From Candidatus Gastranaerophilales bacterium (GTDB taxonomy: Bacteria; Cyanobacteriota; Vampirovibrionia; Gastranaerophilales; Gastranaerophilaceae): a stretch of 61,911 bases of DNA. Under the pieces are notes generated by a model. It did no database searches. It was not told the origin of the DNA and saw only the letters and a program-made list of their open reading frames with translations. The stretch is from NCBI GenBank assembly GCA_947630535.1, contig CANRHZ010000006.1, positions 1-61,911 of the forward strand, written 5' to 3'. Every line of letters starts with the position of its first letter. Position 1 is the first letter of the stretch. This document shows positions 53,760 through 61,911 of this stretch, one piece after another. Both the position numbers and the translations under genes were made by a program.

Positions 53760-54560
53760 TTATCCTTTAATAAATTTTTCTATTGCACAAGACAGTCCGT
53801 CTTTATCTATGGAAGGACAAATATAATCCGCTATTGATTTTAGCTTTTGTGATGCGTTACCCATTGCAACCTTAATCCCCGCATTCATAAGCATATCGTA
53901 ATCGTTATCCTGATCCCCCGATGCCATAACTTCTTCTTTTTTTATTCCCCAGTACTCTTTTAGAAAGTTAAGAGCTTCGCCTTTTGTGGCTTTTGTGTCC
54001 GTAAATTCAAGATAGTATTTATGGCTTCTTACAACGGTCAATCTCCCTTTAAATCTTTCCTGCATTTCATCTCTTAAATCAAGAAGTTTTTTTTCATCAT
54101 ATACTATGGCAAGAAGTTTTGACACTATCCCGAGTTTAACTTCGTCAAAGGAATTTACAACTTTATAGGTTGTATGCCTTCCTTGGGTATAATCTTTCAT
54201 AAACTGTTTGTTATCATCTTCCACAATCAAGGTGTCATCATTATATAAATTTAAATGAAATTTTTTTTCTCTTGATATTTTAATAACTTCTTCTGCCAGA
54301 TTATGTGAAACGGACGAGGAATGAAGAATTTCATCTTTTAGCCTTACCATTGCCCCCTGATAACAAACAACGGGGGTATCTAAACCAAGCTCCTTTCTTA
54401 CGGGGTCCGCCCCCATAAACATTCTTCCGGTTGCAAGTACGACTTTTACCCCTTTTTTTGTAATTTCATCAAACAATTTTTTTAATTTAGGAGAATACTC
54501 GCACTTTTCATTAAGTACGGTTCCGTCAATATCCGTTATTAAAAGTTTAATATTATTCAT
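53760..54560 (-). CDS. Cof-type HAD-superfamily phosphatase
   Basis: A 266-residue protein with the HAD nucleophile motif ITDIDGTVL, ATGRMF (motif II Thr-Gly-Arg region), a C2B cap, and MASGDQDNDYDMLMNAGIKVAMGNA (motif IV). Cof/YidA-like enzymes dephosphorylate sugar phosphates, nucleotides or flavin phosphates; the substrate is unknown here. ATG 54560 is preferred; the frame extends to a TTG at 54596 without a ribosome binding site. It is coupled to ispF. Confidence 0.85.
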   Translation of the reverse strand: MNNIKLLITDIDGTVLNEKCEYSPKLKKLFDEITKKGVKVVLATGRMFMGADPVRKELGLDTPVVCYQGAMVRLKDEILHSSSVSHNLAEEVIKISREKKFHLNLYNDDTLIVEDDNKQFMKDYTQGRHTTYKVVNSFDEVKLGIVSKLLAIVYDEKKLLDLRDEMQERFKGRLTVVRSHKYYLEFTDTKATKGEALNFLKEYWGIKKEEVMASGDQDNDYDMLMNAGIKVAMGNASQKLKSIADYICPSIDKDGLSCAIEKFIKG

Positions 54561-54630
54561 ATTTTTATTAGTCCAAAAATCTTTTTTATTATACAATAAA
54601 ATTATGAAGATTATGAGGAGAATAATATAA

Positions 54631-56004
54631 ATGGCAATTATTGAACGTCAAAGACCTACAGAACAGGACTGTATTCAAAGAAGAAGCAACTTCAACCCCG
54701 TTGAAGAAAACTTTACACACGAACAGGCTCAAAAAGAAGCAAGCCGTTGTTTAAATTGTAAAAACCCCATGTGTAAAAAAGGGTGCCCCGTCAGTGTTAA
54801 TATACCCGAATTTATACAGCAGGTTAAAGAAGGCAACATTCAAAAGGCGGGTGAAATCATAAGAGAAACAAACATGCTTCCTTCCGTTTGCGGTAGAGTT
54901 TGTCCGCAGGAAAGACAGTGCGAATCAAAATGCGTGCTCGGCATTAAGGGAAAATCGGTTGCAATCGGTTCTCTTGAAAGATATGTCGGGGACAACTCCA
55001 ACCCGATTGAAGTTGAAATTAAACCCAACGGCAAAAAGGTTGCAATAATAGGCTCCGGATGTGCCGGCATGAGTGCTGCTAACGACCTTAGAAATGCAGG
55101 CTTTGATGTTACCATATTTGAAGCTTTGCATGAAACAGGCGGAGTTTTAAGATACGGCATCCCTCCTTTCAGACTTCCAAGAACGGTTTTGGATAGAGAA
55201 ATAAGCGGTCTTAAAAACAAAGGGGTTAAAATATATAAAAACGTAGTTGTAGGAAAATCAATCACAATAAAACAGCTTAAAGAAGAAGGTTTTGATGCCG
55301 TGTTTATTTGTTCGGGGGCAGGGCTTCCCAAAATGATGGGCATTAAAGGCGAAAACTTAAACGGTGTATATAGCGCAAATGAATTCTTAACCAGAGTTAA
55401 TTTGATGCATGCAAACGAATTGACGACTCCAACCCCTCTTAAAGTCGGAAATAAAGCCGCTATTATCGGGGGCGGAAACGTAGCTATGGATGCTGCAAGA
55501 ACGGCCGTAAGAGTCGGGTATAAAGAAGTTTATATTATGTACAGAAGAACGGAAGAAGAACTTCCCGCAAGAAAAGAAGAAATAAGACATGCTAAAGAAG
55601 AAGGAGTAATCTTTAAATTCTTGCATGCTCCCGTTGAAATAATAGGAAATGAAGGGCTTGTTAAAGCCATGAAATTTGAAATAATGGAACTTGGCGAACC
55701 TGATGCATCAGGAAGGAGACGTCCGGTTGGAACAGGCGAATATGTTACGGTTGATGTTGATGCAGTAATTGTTTCTCTTGGAACAGGCCCAAACCCCATT
55801 ATCCAAGATTCCGCCAAAAACGATAACTTGTCCTTAGAAACAGATAAAAAAGGATATATTATAATTAACGAACAGGGCGCAACTTCAATCAATGAAGTTT
55901 GGGCAGGGGGCGACGTTGCACCTCTTGGCGAATCTACCGCAATTAATGCAATGGGTGCCGGTAAACGTGCCGCTAAATCTATAATTGAAGCTTTGTTAAA
56001 ATAA
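54631..56004 (+). CDS. gltD: Glutamate synthase small subunit-type NADPH oxidoreductase
   Basis: A 457-residue flavoprotein. The N-terminal Fe-S domain has CLNCKNPMCKKGCPVSVNIPEF and CGRVCPQERQCESKC, followed by the FAD fold (AIIGSGCAGMSAANDLRNAGFDV) and NADPH fold (AAIIGGGNVAMDAARTAVR), and a C-terminal AGGDVAPL. It passes electrons from NADPH to the large glutamate synthase subunit. No gltB is adjacent, so it may act in trans or as a stand-alone homologue of the sudB/NfnB-like type. GAGGAG precedes ATG 54631. A terminator follows the stop. Confidence 0.9.
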   Translation: MAIIERQRPTEQDCIQRRSNFNPVEENFTHEQAQKEASRCLNCKNPMCKKGCPVSVNIPEFIQQVKEGNIQKAGEIIRETNMLPSVCGRVCPQERQCESKCVLGIKGKSVAIGSLERYVGDNSNPIEVEIKPNGKKVAIIGSGCAGMSAANDLRNAGFDVTIFEALHETGGVLRYGIPPFRLPRTVLDREISGLKNKGVKIYKNVVVGKSITIKQLKEEGFDAVFICSGAGLPKMMGIKGENLNGVYSANEFLTRVNLMHANELTTPTPLKVGNKAAIIGGGNVAMDAARTAVRVGYKEVYIMYRRTEEELPARKEEIRHAKEEGVIFKFLHAPVEIIGNEGLVKAMKFEIMELGEPDASGRRRPVGTGEYVTVDVDAVIVSLGTGPNPIIQDSAKNDNLSLETDKKGYIIINEQGATSINEVWAGGDVAPLGESTAINAMGAGKRAAKSIIEALLK

Positions 56005-56026
56005 GCTTAAATAAAATAAAGTCGCA

Positions 56027-56062
56027 AAAAATCCGCTTTTGTTATAAAGCGGATTTTTATTT
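56027..56062 (+). terminator. Terminator after gltD
   Basis: AAATCCGCTTT and AAAGCGGATTT form an 11-bp stem around a short AT loop, followed by TTTATTTTT. It lies between the convergent gltD and thrC genes. Confidence 0.85.
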
Positions 56063-56097
56063 TTAAATATAGAAATTAAATTTTATTGCAAAACAAA

Positions 56098-57153
56098 TTA
56101 TAAGTTCATTAATTTTACAATATCTTTTATGTCGGCACTTGTTTTTTGAACTTTTGATACCGCATTTTTTATTGCGCAATCAGGGTCTTTAAGGCCGTTA
56201 CCCGTTAAAATACACACAATTTTTGAATTTGGCACTATTTCATCTTTTAATTTAATTAGCCCTGCAACACTTGCCGCACTTGCAGGTTCACAAAATACTC
56301 CTTCAAGGCTTGCAAGAAGATTGTATGCTTCAAGTATTTTTTCATCCGATACCATATCAATTGTGCCCTTTGATTCATCTCTGGCCGCTTCCGCCTTTTT
56401 CCAACTTGCGGGATTTCCTATTCTTATTGCGGTTGCAATAGTTTCAGGGTGCAAAATTCTATGGCCTTTAACAATGGCTGCGGACCCTTCTGCCTGTATA
56501 CCCATCATTTTAGGGAGTTTAGAGCATTTTTTATTTTGATAATATTCCTTATATCCCTTCCAGTATGCGGTTATGTTTCCCGCATTTCCGACAGGTATAA
56601 AGTGGTAATCTGGTGCATCTTCAAGAGCATCAACAAGCTCGAATGCACCCGTTTTTTGTCCTTCAATTCTGTAAGGGTTAATTGAATTTACAAGAGTTAT
56701 GGGGTAATTGGAAGAAATTTCTCTTACGGCTTCAAGTGCTTCATCAAAATTCCCTTTAATTGCGATAACTTCTGCCCCGTACATCATGGCTTGTGATAAT
56801 TTGCCAAGTGCAATATAGCCGTCAGGAATTAATACATAACATTTTAATCCGGCTCTTGCACTGTATGCGGCAGCAGAAGCCGAGGTATTTCCGGTTGAAG
56901 CACAGATAACGGCATTTGCTCCTTCTTCTTTGGCTTTTGTAACTGCCATAGTCATGCCTCTGTCTTTAAAGCTTCCGGTTGGGTTTGAACCTTCGTATTT
57001 TAAATAAAGCTCGCAACCAAAAAGTCCTATATGTTTTGCCAAGTTATTGGCCTTAATAAGCGGGGTGTTTCCTTCCGACAGTGATATAATTTCGGTTTTT
57101 TCGCTTACAGGCAGGTATTCTCTGTATTTTTCAATCAGTCCTTTGTATCTCAT
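56098..57153 (-). CDS. thrC: Threonine synthase
   Basis: A 351-residue fold-type II PLP enzyme converting O-phosphohomoserine to threonine. It has [32 protein letters not shown] (the PLP lysine), [11 protein letters not shown]-like text after [23 protein letters not shown] and [10 protein letters not shown]. At 351 residues it is the short bacterial class. The start is 11 bases after hom, with GGAAAAT as ribosome binding site: a hom-thrC operon. Confidence 0.95.
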   Translation of the reverse strand: MRYKGLIEKYREYLPVSEKTEIISLSEGNTPLIKANNLAKHIGLFGCELYLKYEGSNPTGSFKDRGMTMAVTKAKEEGANAVICASTGNTSASAAAYSARAGLKCYVLIPDGYIALGKLSQAMMYGAEVIAIKGNFDEALEAVREISSNYPITLVNSINPYRIEGQKTGAFELVDALEDAPDYHFIPVGNAGNITAYWKGYKEYYQNKKCSKLPKMMGIQAEGSAAIVKGHRILHPETIATAIRIGNPASWKKAEAARDESKGTIDMVSDEKILEAYNLLASLEGVFCEPASAASVAGLIKLKDEIVPNSKIVCILTGNGLKDPDCAIKNAVSKVQKTSADIKDIVKLMNL

Positions 57154-57164
57154 TTATATTTTCC

Positions 57165-58430
57165 TTAAATCACTCTTATTATATTTTCAACATTTATATT
57201 CTGTGCTTCCAGCTCTTTTTTTGCGTTTTGTATGTCTTGTTCTAGGGTTTTTTCCGTGATTACCACGATAAGCGCCGTGTTATCTTTTTTTATCCCCTTT
57301 TGAATTATTGACTGTAAGTTTATATTGTTGACCGCACAGATTGAGCCTATTATTCCTATAACACCCCTTGTATTTGGAGCATCAAGGGACATAAAATAAG
57401 AATTTGCCGTATTTAATATATCTTCCTGAATTGCATTTTCACTGACATTTACTCTTTGAGAAGGAAGAATTGTGTCTGTGTAGGATATTTCGGATGCTAT
57501 AGCAAGTATATCTCCGACAACTGAGCTTGCCGTGGGTGATTCACCCGCACCGGGGCCCGTAAACATTATTTTTCCAACAGGATGCCCTTCGAGTAAAACC
57601 GTGTTTATTGCGTCATTGATTTTTGAAATTGTACTGTTTTCGTTTACAAGAACGGGGTGTACTCTTATATCGAGCCTTTCGTCGTTATCGTTAATTCTCT
57701 GTGCAATTCCCAAAAGTTTTATTTTGTATCCAAGCTCATTTGCACAAGCAATGTCGCTAATTGTAATATGGGTTATGCCTTCTCTGTATATTTTTGAACA
57801 GTCGATTTTTTTGTGAAATACAATGTTCGATAAAATTGCAATTTTATACATTGTATCAAACCCCTCAACGTCGTTTGTGGGGTCTGCTTCTGCATAACCA
57901 AGCTTTTGTGCCTGCCTTAAACATTCTTCATAAGACAAGCCCTCTTGCTCCATTTTGGTCAAAATGTAATTTGTTGTTCCGTTCAAAATCCCCATTACTT
58001 TGTTGAATTTATTTCCTCTTAATGTGGTTTTAATCGGCCCTATTATGGGAATTCCGCCCGCAACGGCAGCTTCATAGAGAACCGTTACGTTGTTTTCGTT
58101 TGCAAGAGAAAAGATTTCATCCCCGTGTTTGGCTAAAAGTTCTTTATTGGCGGTTACTATGTGTTTTTTATTTTTAATTGCCGTTTTTAAAACTTCAAGA
58201 CAGGGGTTAACTCCCCCTGCAACTTCAACAACAACATCAATTTCAGGGTCGTTTGCAATTTCAAACGGGTCGTCTGTCAGGTTTTTAATTTCAATTTCTC
58301 TTTTTTTATTTAAATTTCTGACTGCCACTGTTTGAATTTTTATGTTATTAAACGAGCTTAAAGTCTTGACTACACCGGTTCCTACGACGCCAAGACCAAT
58401 TATTCCGATTTTTAAAACATTATTTTTCAT
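57165..58430 (-). CDS. hom: Homoserine dehydrogenase
   Basis: A 421-residue enzyme that reduces aspartate semialdehyde to homoserine. It has the NAD(P) fold IGIIGLGVVGTGVVK, TANKELLAKHG, the catalytic region GILNGTTNYILTKME and GYAEADPTNDVEGFD, and a C-terminal ACT domain (APNTRGVIGIIGSICAVNNINL) for threonine feedback. It is first in the hom-thrC operon and divergent from gltX. Confidence 0.95.
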   Translation of the reverse strand: MKNNVLKIGIIGLGVVGTGVVKTLSSFNNIKIQTVAVRNLNKKREIEIKNLTDDPFEIANDPEIDVVVEVAGGVNPCLEVLKTAIKNKKHIVTANKELLAKHGDEIFSLANENNVTVLYEAAVAGGIPIIGPIKTTLRGNKFNKVMGILNGTTNYILTKMEQEGLSYEECLRQAQKLGYAEADPTNDVEGFDTMYKIAILSNIVFHKKIDCSKIYREGITHITISDIACANELGYKIKLLGIAQRINDNDERLDIRVHPVLVNENSTISKINDAINTVLLEGHPVGKIMFTGPGAGESPTASSVVGDILAIASEISYTDTILPSQRVNVSENAIQEDILNTANSYFMSLDAPNTRGVIGIIGSICAVNNINLQSIIQKGIKKDNTALIVVITEKTLEQDIQNAKKELEAQNINVENIIRVI

Positions 58431-58514
58431 AGGAAATAATTATACAATAAAAAAATGCAAAAATATAATTTTGATGTATTATTTTTATAAAAGAATATTT
58501 TGGAGAAAACTAAT

Positions 58515-59972
58515 ATGCAAGACAAAGTTAGAGTCAGAATTGCCCCTTCACCAAGCGGCAACTTACATATAGGTACTGCAAGAACCGCACTGTTTAATTA
58601 TTTATATGCAAAAAAAACGGGCGGAACTTTTGTTTTAAGAATTGAGGACACCGATGCTCTCAGGACGGAACAGGCATACGTTGATAATATATTCGATTCT
58701 CTAAAGGCTTTAGGCTTAAATTGGGATGAAGGCCCCGATGTTGGCGGAGAATACGGCCCTTATACCCAATCAAAGCGATTTGATATTTACCCGAAATACG
58801 CTCAAATGCTTGTAGATAAAGGGTATGCTTATGAATGCTGGTGTACAAATGAAGAATTGGAACATGAAAAAGAAGAAGCCGTTAAAAACCATAAGGCATA
58901 CGTTTATTCAAGAAAATGCCTTAATATTACCCCCGAACAAAAAGAACAGTATATAAAAGAAGGCAGAAAGCCCTCTATAAGATTTAAAGTAGAGCACAAA
59001 GAACTCGTTTTTAATGACATGGTAAAAGGGGAATTGAAGTTTGATACAAGCTTAATCGGCGATTTTGTAATTATGAAATCAAACGGTGCACCAACATACA
59101 ATTTTGCCGTTGTAATTGACGATATGTTAATGAAAATAACCCACATTATAAGGGGAGAGGACCACATATCAAACACCCCGAAACAAATTTTGATATATGA
59201 AGCCCTTGGGGCAAAAGTGCCTGAATTTGGACATTTGGGTATGATACTTGCGCCGGACAGAAGCAAATTATCAAAGCGTCATGGGGCAACTGCGGTTTCT
59301 GATTTTGTAAAAGAAGGGTATTTAACGGATGCTCTTATTAATTTCGTTGCACTGTTGGGCTGGTCGCCTTCAGATTCGCATGAAATAAAAACTGTGGATG
59401 AAATCGCACAGGATTTCAGAATAAATGAAATTTCAAGCTCCAATTCGATTTTTGAATATGATAAATTGAACTGGATGAACGGCCAATACATTAAAAAAAT
59501 GGATATTTCAAAGTTAACTGATTTAATTATTCCGTTTTTATCGGATTACGATTTATCCGAATTATCAAGAGAAAAACTTGAAAAAATGGTTGAAATTACA
59601 AGAGAACCTCTTACAACCTTAAAAGACATAAAAGATGACGTACCTTACTTTTTCGGACAAAAAGTTCCTTATGATGAAGTAAAAGACCTTTTAGGCACGG
59701 AATTATCCCGTAATGTTTTAACTAAATTTATCGAACTTGCGACATCTTGGGATTTTTGTGATGAAGAAAAAATCCATAATGACCTCGCTGATTTTAGGGC
59801 ATACTTTAAGGAAAAATATTCTTACAAACCTAAAGAAACCATGTGGGCGGTTAGAGCCGCACTTACGGGAAGAACAAAAGGTGCGGATATGGCAGGCATC
59901 ATAATGATTCTTGGAAAAGACAGAGTAATTTCAAGAGCAAAAGACGGTTTGAATTTAAAAATCGGGGCATAA
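58515..59972 (+). CDS. gltX: Glutamyl-tRNA synthetase
   Basis: A 485-residue class I synthetase with RIAPSPSGNLHIGTARTALFN (HIGT in the HIGH place), IEDTD, and DRSKLSKRHGATAV (the KMSKS equivalent). Whether it is discriminating or also charges tRNA-Gln cannot be decided; no glnS or gatCAB is in the window. ATG 58515 has GGAG eight bases upstream. A TTG at 58500 in the same frame would consume that site. It is followed after three bases by the VOC gene. Confidence 0.95.
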   Translation: MQDKVRVRIAPSPSGNLHIGTARTALFNYLYAKKTGGTFVLRIEDTDALRTEQAYVDNIFDSLKALGLNWDEGPDVGGEYGPYTQSKRFDIYPKYAQMLVDKGYAYECWCTNEELEHEKEEAVKNHKAYVYSRKCLNITPEQKEQYIKEGRKPSIRFKVEHKELVFNDMVKGELKFDTSLIGDFVIMKSNGAPTYNFAVVIDDMLMKITHIIRGEDHISNTPKQILIYEALGAKVPEFGHLGMILAPDRSKLSKRHGATAVSDFVKEGYLTDALINFVALLGWSPSDSHEIKTVDEIAQDFRINEISSSNSIFEYDKLNWMNGQYIKKMDISKLTDLIIPFLSDYDLSELSREKLEKMVEITREPLTTLKDIKDDVPYFFGQKVPYDEVKDLLGTELSRNVLTKFIELATSWDFCDEEKIHNDLADFRAYFKEKYSYKPKETMWAVRAALTGRTKGADMAGIIMILGKDRVISRAKDGLNLKIGA

Positions 59973-59975
59973 ATT

Positions 59976-60374
59976 ATGAAGTTTTTGCATTCAATGATAA
60001 GATGCTTTGATATTCAAAAATCAATGGATTTTTATACAAACCTTATGGGCTTAAAATTTGACAGAAAATCTAACCTTGAAGATTGTACCCTTTATTACCT
60101 TAAAGATGAAATTTCAGGCTGTGAAATTGAATTGACCGAAAACTTTGAAAAGCCCGAAGATAAATATGTTATAGGGGAAGCATTCGGACATTTTGCATTT
60201 TTATCGGATAATTTGGATGAATTTTCAAAAAAGGCAAAAAAATTGGGATATGAGCTATTGTATGAACCTTTTGATATAGTTTTAAAAGGGGAAAATTCTT
60301 CTAAGGTAATTAAAGCCGCTTTTTTACATGACCCTGACGGAAACGAGATAGAAGTTATTGAAAAAGAAAAATAA
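59976..60374 (+). CDS. VOC-fold protein, glyoxalase I-like
   Basis: A 132-residue protein with two beta-alpha-beta-beta-beta units. H5, E52, H72 and E126 take the places of the four metal ligands of glyoxalase I (MKFLHSMIRC, EIELTENF, AFGHFAFL, PDGNEIEVIE). It may be lactoylglutathione lyase (methylglyoxal detoxification) or another VOC metalloenzyme. It starts three bases after gltX, so it is in the same transcript. A radical SAM gene follows 29 bases later. Confidence 0.8.
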   Translation: MKFLHSMIRCFDIQKSMDFYTNLMGLKFDRKSNLEDCTLYYLKDEISGCEIELTENFEKPEDKYVIGEAFGHFAFLSDNLDEFSKKAKKLGYELLYEPFDIVLKGENSSKVIKAAFLHDPDGNEIEVIEKEK

Positions 60375-60403
60375 TTCATAATTTTTTAAAAAGGCTGATT
60401 TTT

Positions 60404-61357
60404 ATGAAAAAATCAATTGATTTTCTTATAACCCAAAATTGTAACTATAGATGTCCCTATTGTTCACAATCAAAAGGGTATACGGGCAAATTACAATCGG
60501 CAGACAAAAAAGTCATTGATTCTTTTATAAATTTTTTATCAAAGCTTGATTGTGAATATGAAGTTACGATTTCAGGGGGTGAACCCCTTATGCATCCTGA
60601 TTTTTTTGATATTATTGAAAGGATAAATCAAACGGGGCATAGAGTTTCTGTTGTTTCAAATTTTTCTTTTCCGCTTGAATGTTATAAAAAAATAAAAACG
60701 ATTTTGGGGGAAAATTTTTCCGAGCTTTTTGTTTCCCTTCATTTAAGCGAAGTAAAAGATAAAGATGAGTTCATAAATAAGGCTATTGAATTTAACAAAA
60801 TTAAGGGAAACACAAAATTTAAGATAGCATCCGTTTTAACAAATTCAAACTCCAACGAATTAAAAGAGGTTATGAATAGAATTTTACCTTTTAATATTGA
60901 GTTTGAACTTCAATATATGCGGGTCAATAACGCTTATGTTAAATACAATAAAGACGCAAACGATTTAATTAAAAAGTTTCCCGTATCCAAAATAAAAGAA
61001 ATTTCAAACACCTATTCAAAAATATGTCATTCCGGGATTAATTTTATTTTTGTATATCAAAACGGAGATGTGTACAGGTGTTATTCTTCAAGGTTTAACA
61101 AAGTGCATTCCATGGGCAATATTAAAGATAAAAATTTTAAATTGTATTCTAAACCCATACCCTGTCTTAATAAAAGGTGTACTTGCCCTAAACCTATATT
61201 GTATGGGCTTATTGAAAACAGAAAACAAACGGCTTATGCACATTTATTGAGTTTATATAATTTTATCCACCTTCCTATTTTAGGGATTAAAAATATAAAA
61301 ATTGTAACTGCCAAAATAAAGCAATCGTTACAGATAAAAAATAAACTTGATTTATAA
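60404..61357 (+). CDS. Radical SAM protein with C-terminal cysteine cluster
   Basis: A 317-residue protein. The cluster motif C13-x3-C17-x2-C20 (TQNCNYRCPYCSQ) and EVTISGGEPLMHPDFFD are canonical. The C-terminal part has FVYQNGDVYRCYSSRF, then GNIKDKNFKLYSK and CLNKRCTCPKP, a shortened SPASM/twitch-like arrangement that could bind an extra iron-sulphur cluster. Such proteins modify peptides or act as maturases; no precursor peptide gene was seen beside it. Function unknown. It is probably the last gene of the gltX-VOC transcript. Confidence 0.8.
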   Translation: MKKSIDFLITQNCNYRCPYCSQSKGYTGKLQSADKKVIDSFINFLSKLDCEYEVTISGGEPLMHPDFFDIIERINQTGHRVSVVSNFSFPLECYKKIKTILGENFSELFVSLHLSEVKDKDEFINKAIEFNKIKGNTKFKIASVLTNSNSNELKEVMNRILPFNIEFELQYMRVNNAYVKYNKDANDLIKKFPVSKIKEISNTYSKICHSGINFIFVYQNGDVYRCYSSRFNKVHSMGNIKDKNFKLYSKPIPCLNKRCTCPKPILYGLIENRKQTAYAHLLSLYNFIHLPILGIKNIKIVTAKIKQSLQIKNKLDL

Positions 61358-61512
61358 GGTTGATTTGATAAAATTTATATGAAATTTGTGGCACTTAACT
61401 GATTTATTCGGATGTTAAACGTGTCAAAACAGATAAAAACAATTGAGTTTTTAAAAATTAAGATTGTTTTTGTCTATTTGCAGGTTTCAAGATTTTAAAA
61501 CTATTTTAATAT
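61358..61512. other. Intergenic region with an imperfect inverted repeat
   Basis: After the radical SAM gene, AGATAAAAACAAT (61431-61443) and ATTGTTTTTGTCT (61463-61475) pair as a 13-bp stem with one T-G wobble and a 19-base loop that itself contains TTTTTAAAAA. There is no following T run, so it is not a standard terminator. I see no gene in this stretch. Confidence 0.5.
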
Positions 61513-61586
61513 CGGGACGTAGCGCAGCTTGGTAGCGCACCACCTTGGGGTGGTGGGGGTCGCAGGTTCAAATCCTGTCGTTCCGA
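61513..61586 (+). tRNA. tRNA-Pro (GGG)
   Basis: A 74-base cloverleaf: acceptor CGGGACG/CGTTCCG (one G-T pair) with discriminator A, D-arm GCGC/GCGC, anticodon stem CCACC/GGTGG with loop TTGGGGT (anticodon GGG), and T-arm GCAGG-TTCAAAT-CCTGT. CCA is not encoded. Confidence 0.95.
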
Positions 61587-61607
61587 TATTTTTTTATTTT
61601 TCTTATT

Positions 61608-61646
61608 GATTTGAACCTGCTTTATTTTGGCAAGTCTGCCTTTAAA
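61608..61646. repeat. 39-bp direct repeat, copy A
   Basis: This copy matches 61703-61741 at 38 of 39 positions. It begins GATTTGAACCTGC, the exact reverse complement of 13 bases of the tRNA-Pro T-arm (61562-61574), and contains GGCA-AGTC-TGCC, a small hairpin. A 9-bp stem (TTTAAAACC at 61641-61649 with GGTTTTAAA at 61655-61663) follows. Origin unknown: REP-like element, or remnants of a tRNA-targeted insertion. Confidence 0.8.
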
Positions 61647-61702
61647 ACCGCAAGGGTTTTAAATGTCCTTGTCGTTTGTGATATTTTTTATACAGTCTGC
61701 CA

Positions 61703-61741
61703 GATTTGAACCTGCTTTATTATGGCAAGTCTGCCTTTAAA
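61703..61741. repeat. 39-bp direct repeat, copy B
   Basis: Second copy, 95 bases after copy A. An additional AGTCTGCC (61694-61701) stands directly before it, so part of the unit seems to be present a third time. The region between 61742 and 61830 is AT-rich and has no gene. Confidence 0.8.
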
Positions 61742-61830
61742 CAAAAAATCTATAAATATCAATCTTTAAATAAAAAAAGAATTGTTGTATTTTCTTGTTA
61801 CAAAACTCTTTGATGTCGGGATTTTTTATA

Positions 61831-61899
61831 TCTTGAAAATTTAAAAACAATTTGATAAAATAAAATTGTACTAAAATATAGATGGGAGTTTATTTTATG
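61831..61899 (+). promoter_or_regulatory. Conserved promoter/leader block of the pilin-like family (third locus)
   Basis: This is 64/69 identical to 874-942, with the same -10-like GTACTAAAATATAG and the same GGGAG ribosome binding site eight bases before ATG 61897. The 16 bases before it (TCGGGATTTTTTATAT, from about 61815) are the right arm and T tract of the pilin terminator, although no pilin gene precedes here. Confidence 0.75.
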
Positions 61900-61911
61900 A
61901 CGAATTTGTTT
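61897..61911 (+). CDS. Start of a third pilin-like gene (cut by the window end)
   Basis: Only five codons are visible (MTNLF), resembling MVKLF of copy 2 and preceded by the conserved block. Assignment rests wholly on the upstream block and leader similarity. The window ends just before the place where copy 2 has its poly-C tract. Confidence 0.55.

Noticed and set aside
61608-61741. CRISPR array
   Set aside because: Only two full repeat copies and one partial, the 56-base spacing contains no second regular spacer, and there are no cas genes.

Overview
The window comes from an AT-rich, diderm, fermentative bacterium. The best fit is the non-photosynthetic cyanobacterial class Vampirovibrionia/Melainabacteria, probably the gut order Gastranaerophilales. 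The clues are an Omp85/BamA barrel protein and AsmA-like protein (outer membrane), AdhE with Rex (anaerobic fermentation), a GyrA C-terminal domain whose box region reads RATRGKGG as I remember it from cyanobacteria, a YidC with a large periplasmic insert of the cyanobacterial kind, unlinked glyQ, and class III pilin-like genes with an FTLAEVLITL start. The lineage call is inference; no 16S or marker search was possible.

Layout. 1-1913: two tandem pilin-like genes. The first is cut by the window edge. The second carries a run of 12 C in its leader peptide that puts the start codon out of frame. 2064-14300: gyrA, nadE, bamA, a GGDEF/HD-GYP c-di-GMP protein, a DUF167 protein, and rel-ribF. 14287-21409: a possible 26-residue membrane peptide, an AsmA-like giant, a signal-peptide-bearing TreS-like GH13 enzyme, and an acyltransferase. 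21441-27602: tRNA-Val, rimO, lineage-specific small proteins, a GT2 enzyme, wecB and a SulP-like protein. 27674-40416: ilvBN, hemW, a SIS isomerase, rmuC, metG, mnmE, yidC, ribH and aroF. 40483-49236: rsmE-cca, a SWIM-SNF2 ATPase, and adhE-rex with a likely Rex operator. 49233-61357: two tandem amino acid permeases behind glyQ, ispF, a HAD phosphatase, gltD, hom-thrC, gltX, a VOC protein and a radical SAM protein. 61358-61911: tRNA-Pro, a 39-bp direct repeat containing inverted T-arm copies, and the promoter plus first five codons of a third pilin-like gene.

Most of the window is chromosomal housekeeping in short operons. Many convergent pairs end with overlapping stop codons and leave no room for a terminator. 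No rRNA, CRISPR array, transposase, integrase or phage gene was seen. The accessory signal lies at both ends: a family of pilin-like surface proteins that share one promoter/leader block and a DUF1566-like (C-type-lectin-fold) C-terminus. One member has a poly-C contingency tract exactly between its start codon and its prepilin cleavage site. This suggests phase-variable, sequence-diversified pilus-borne adhesins and is the most interesting system here.
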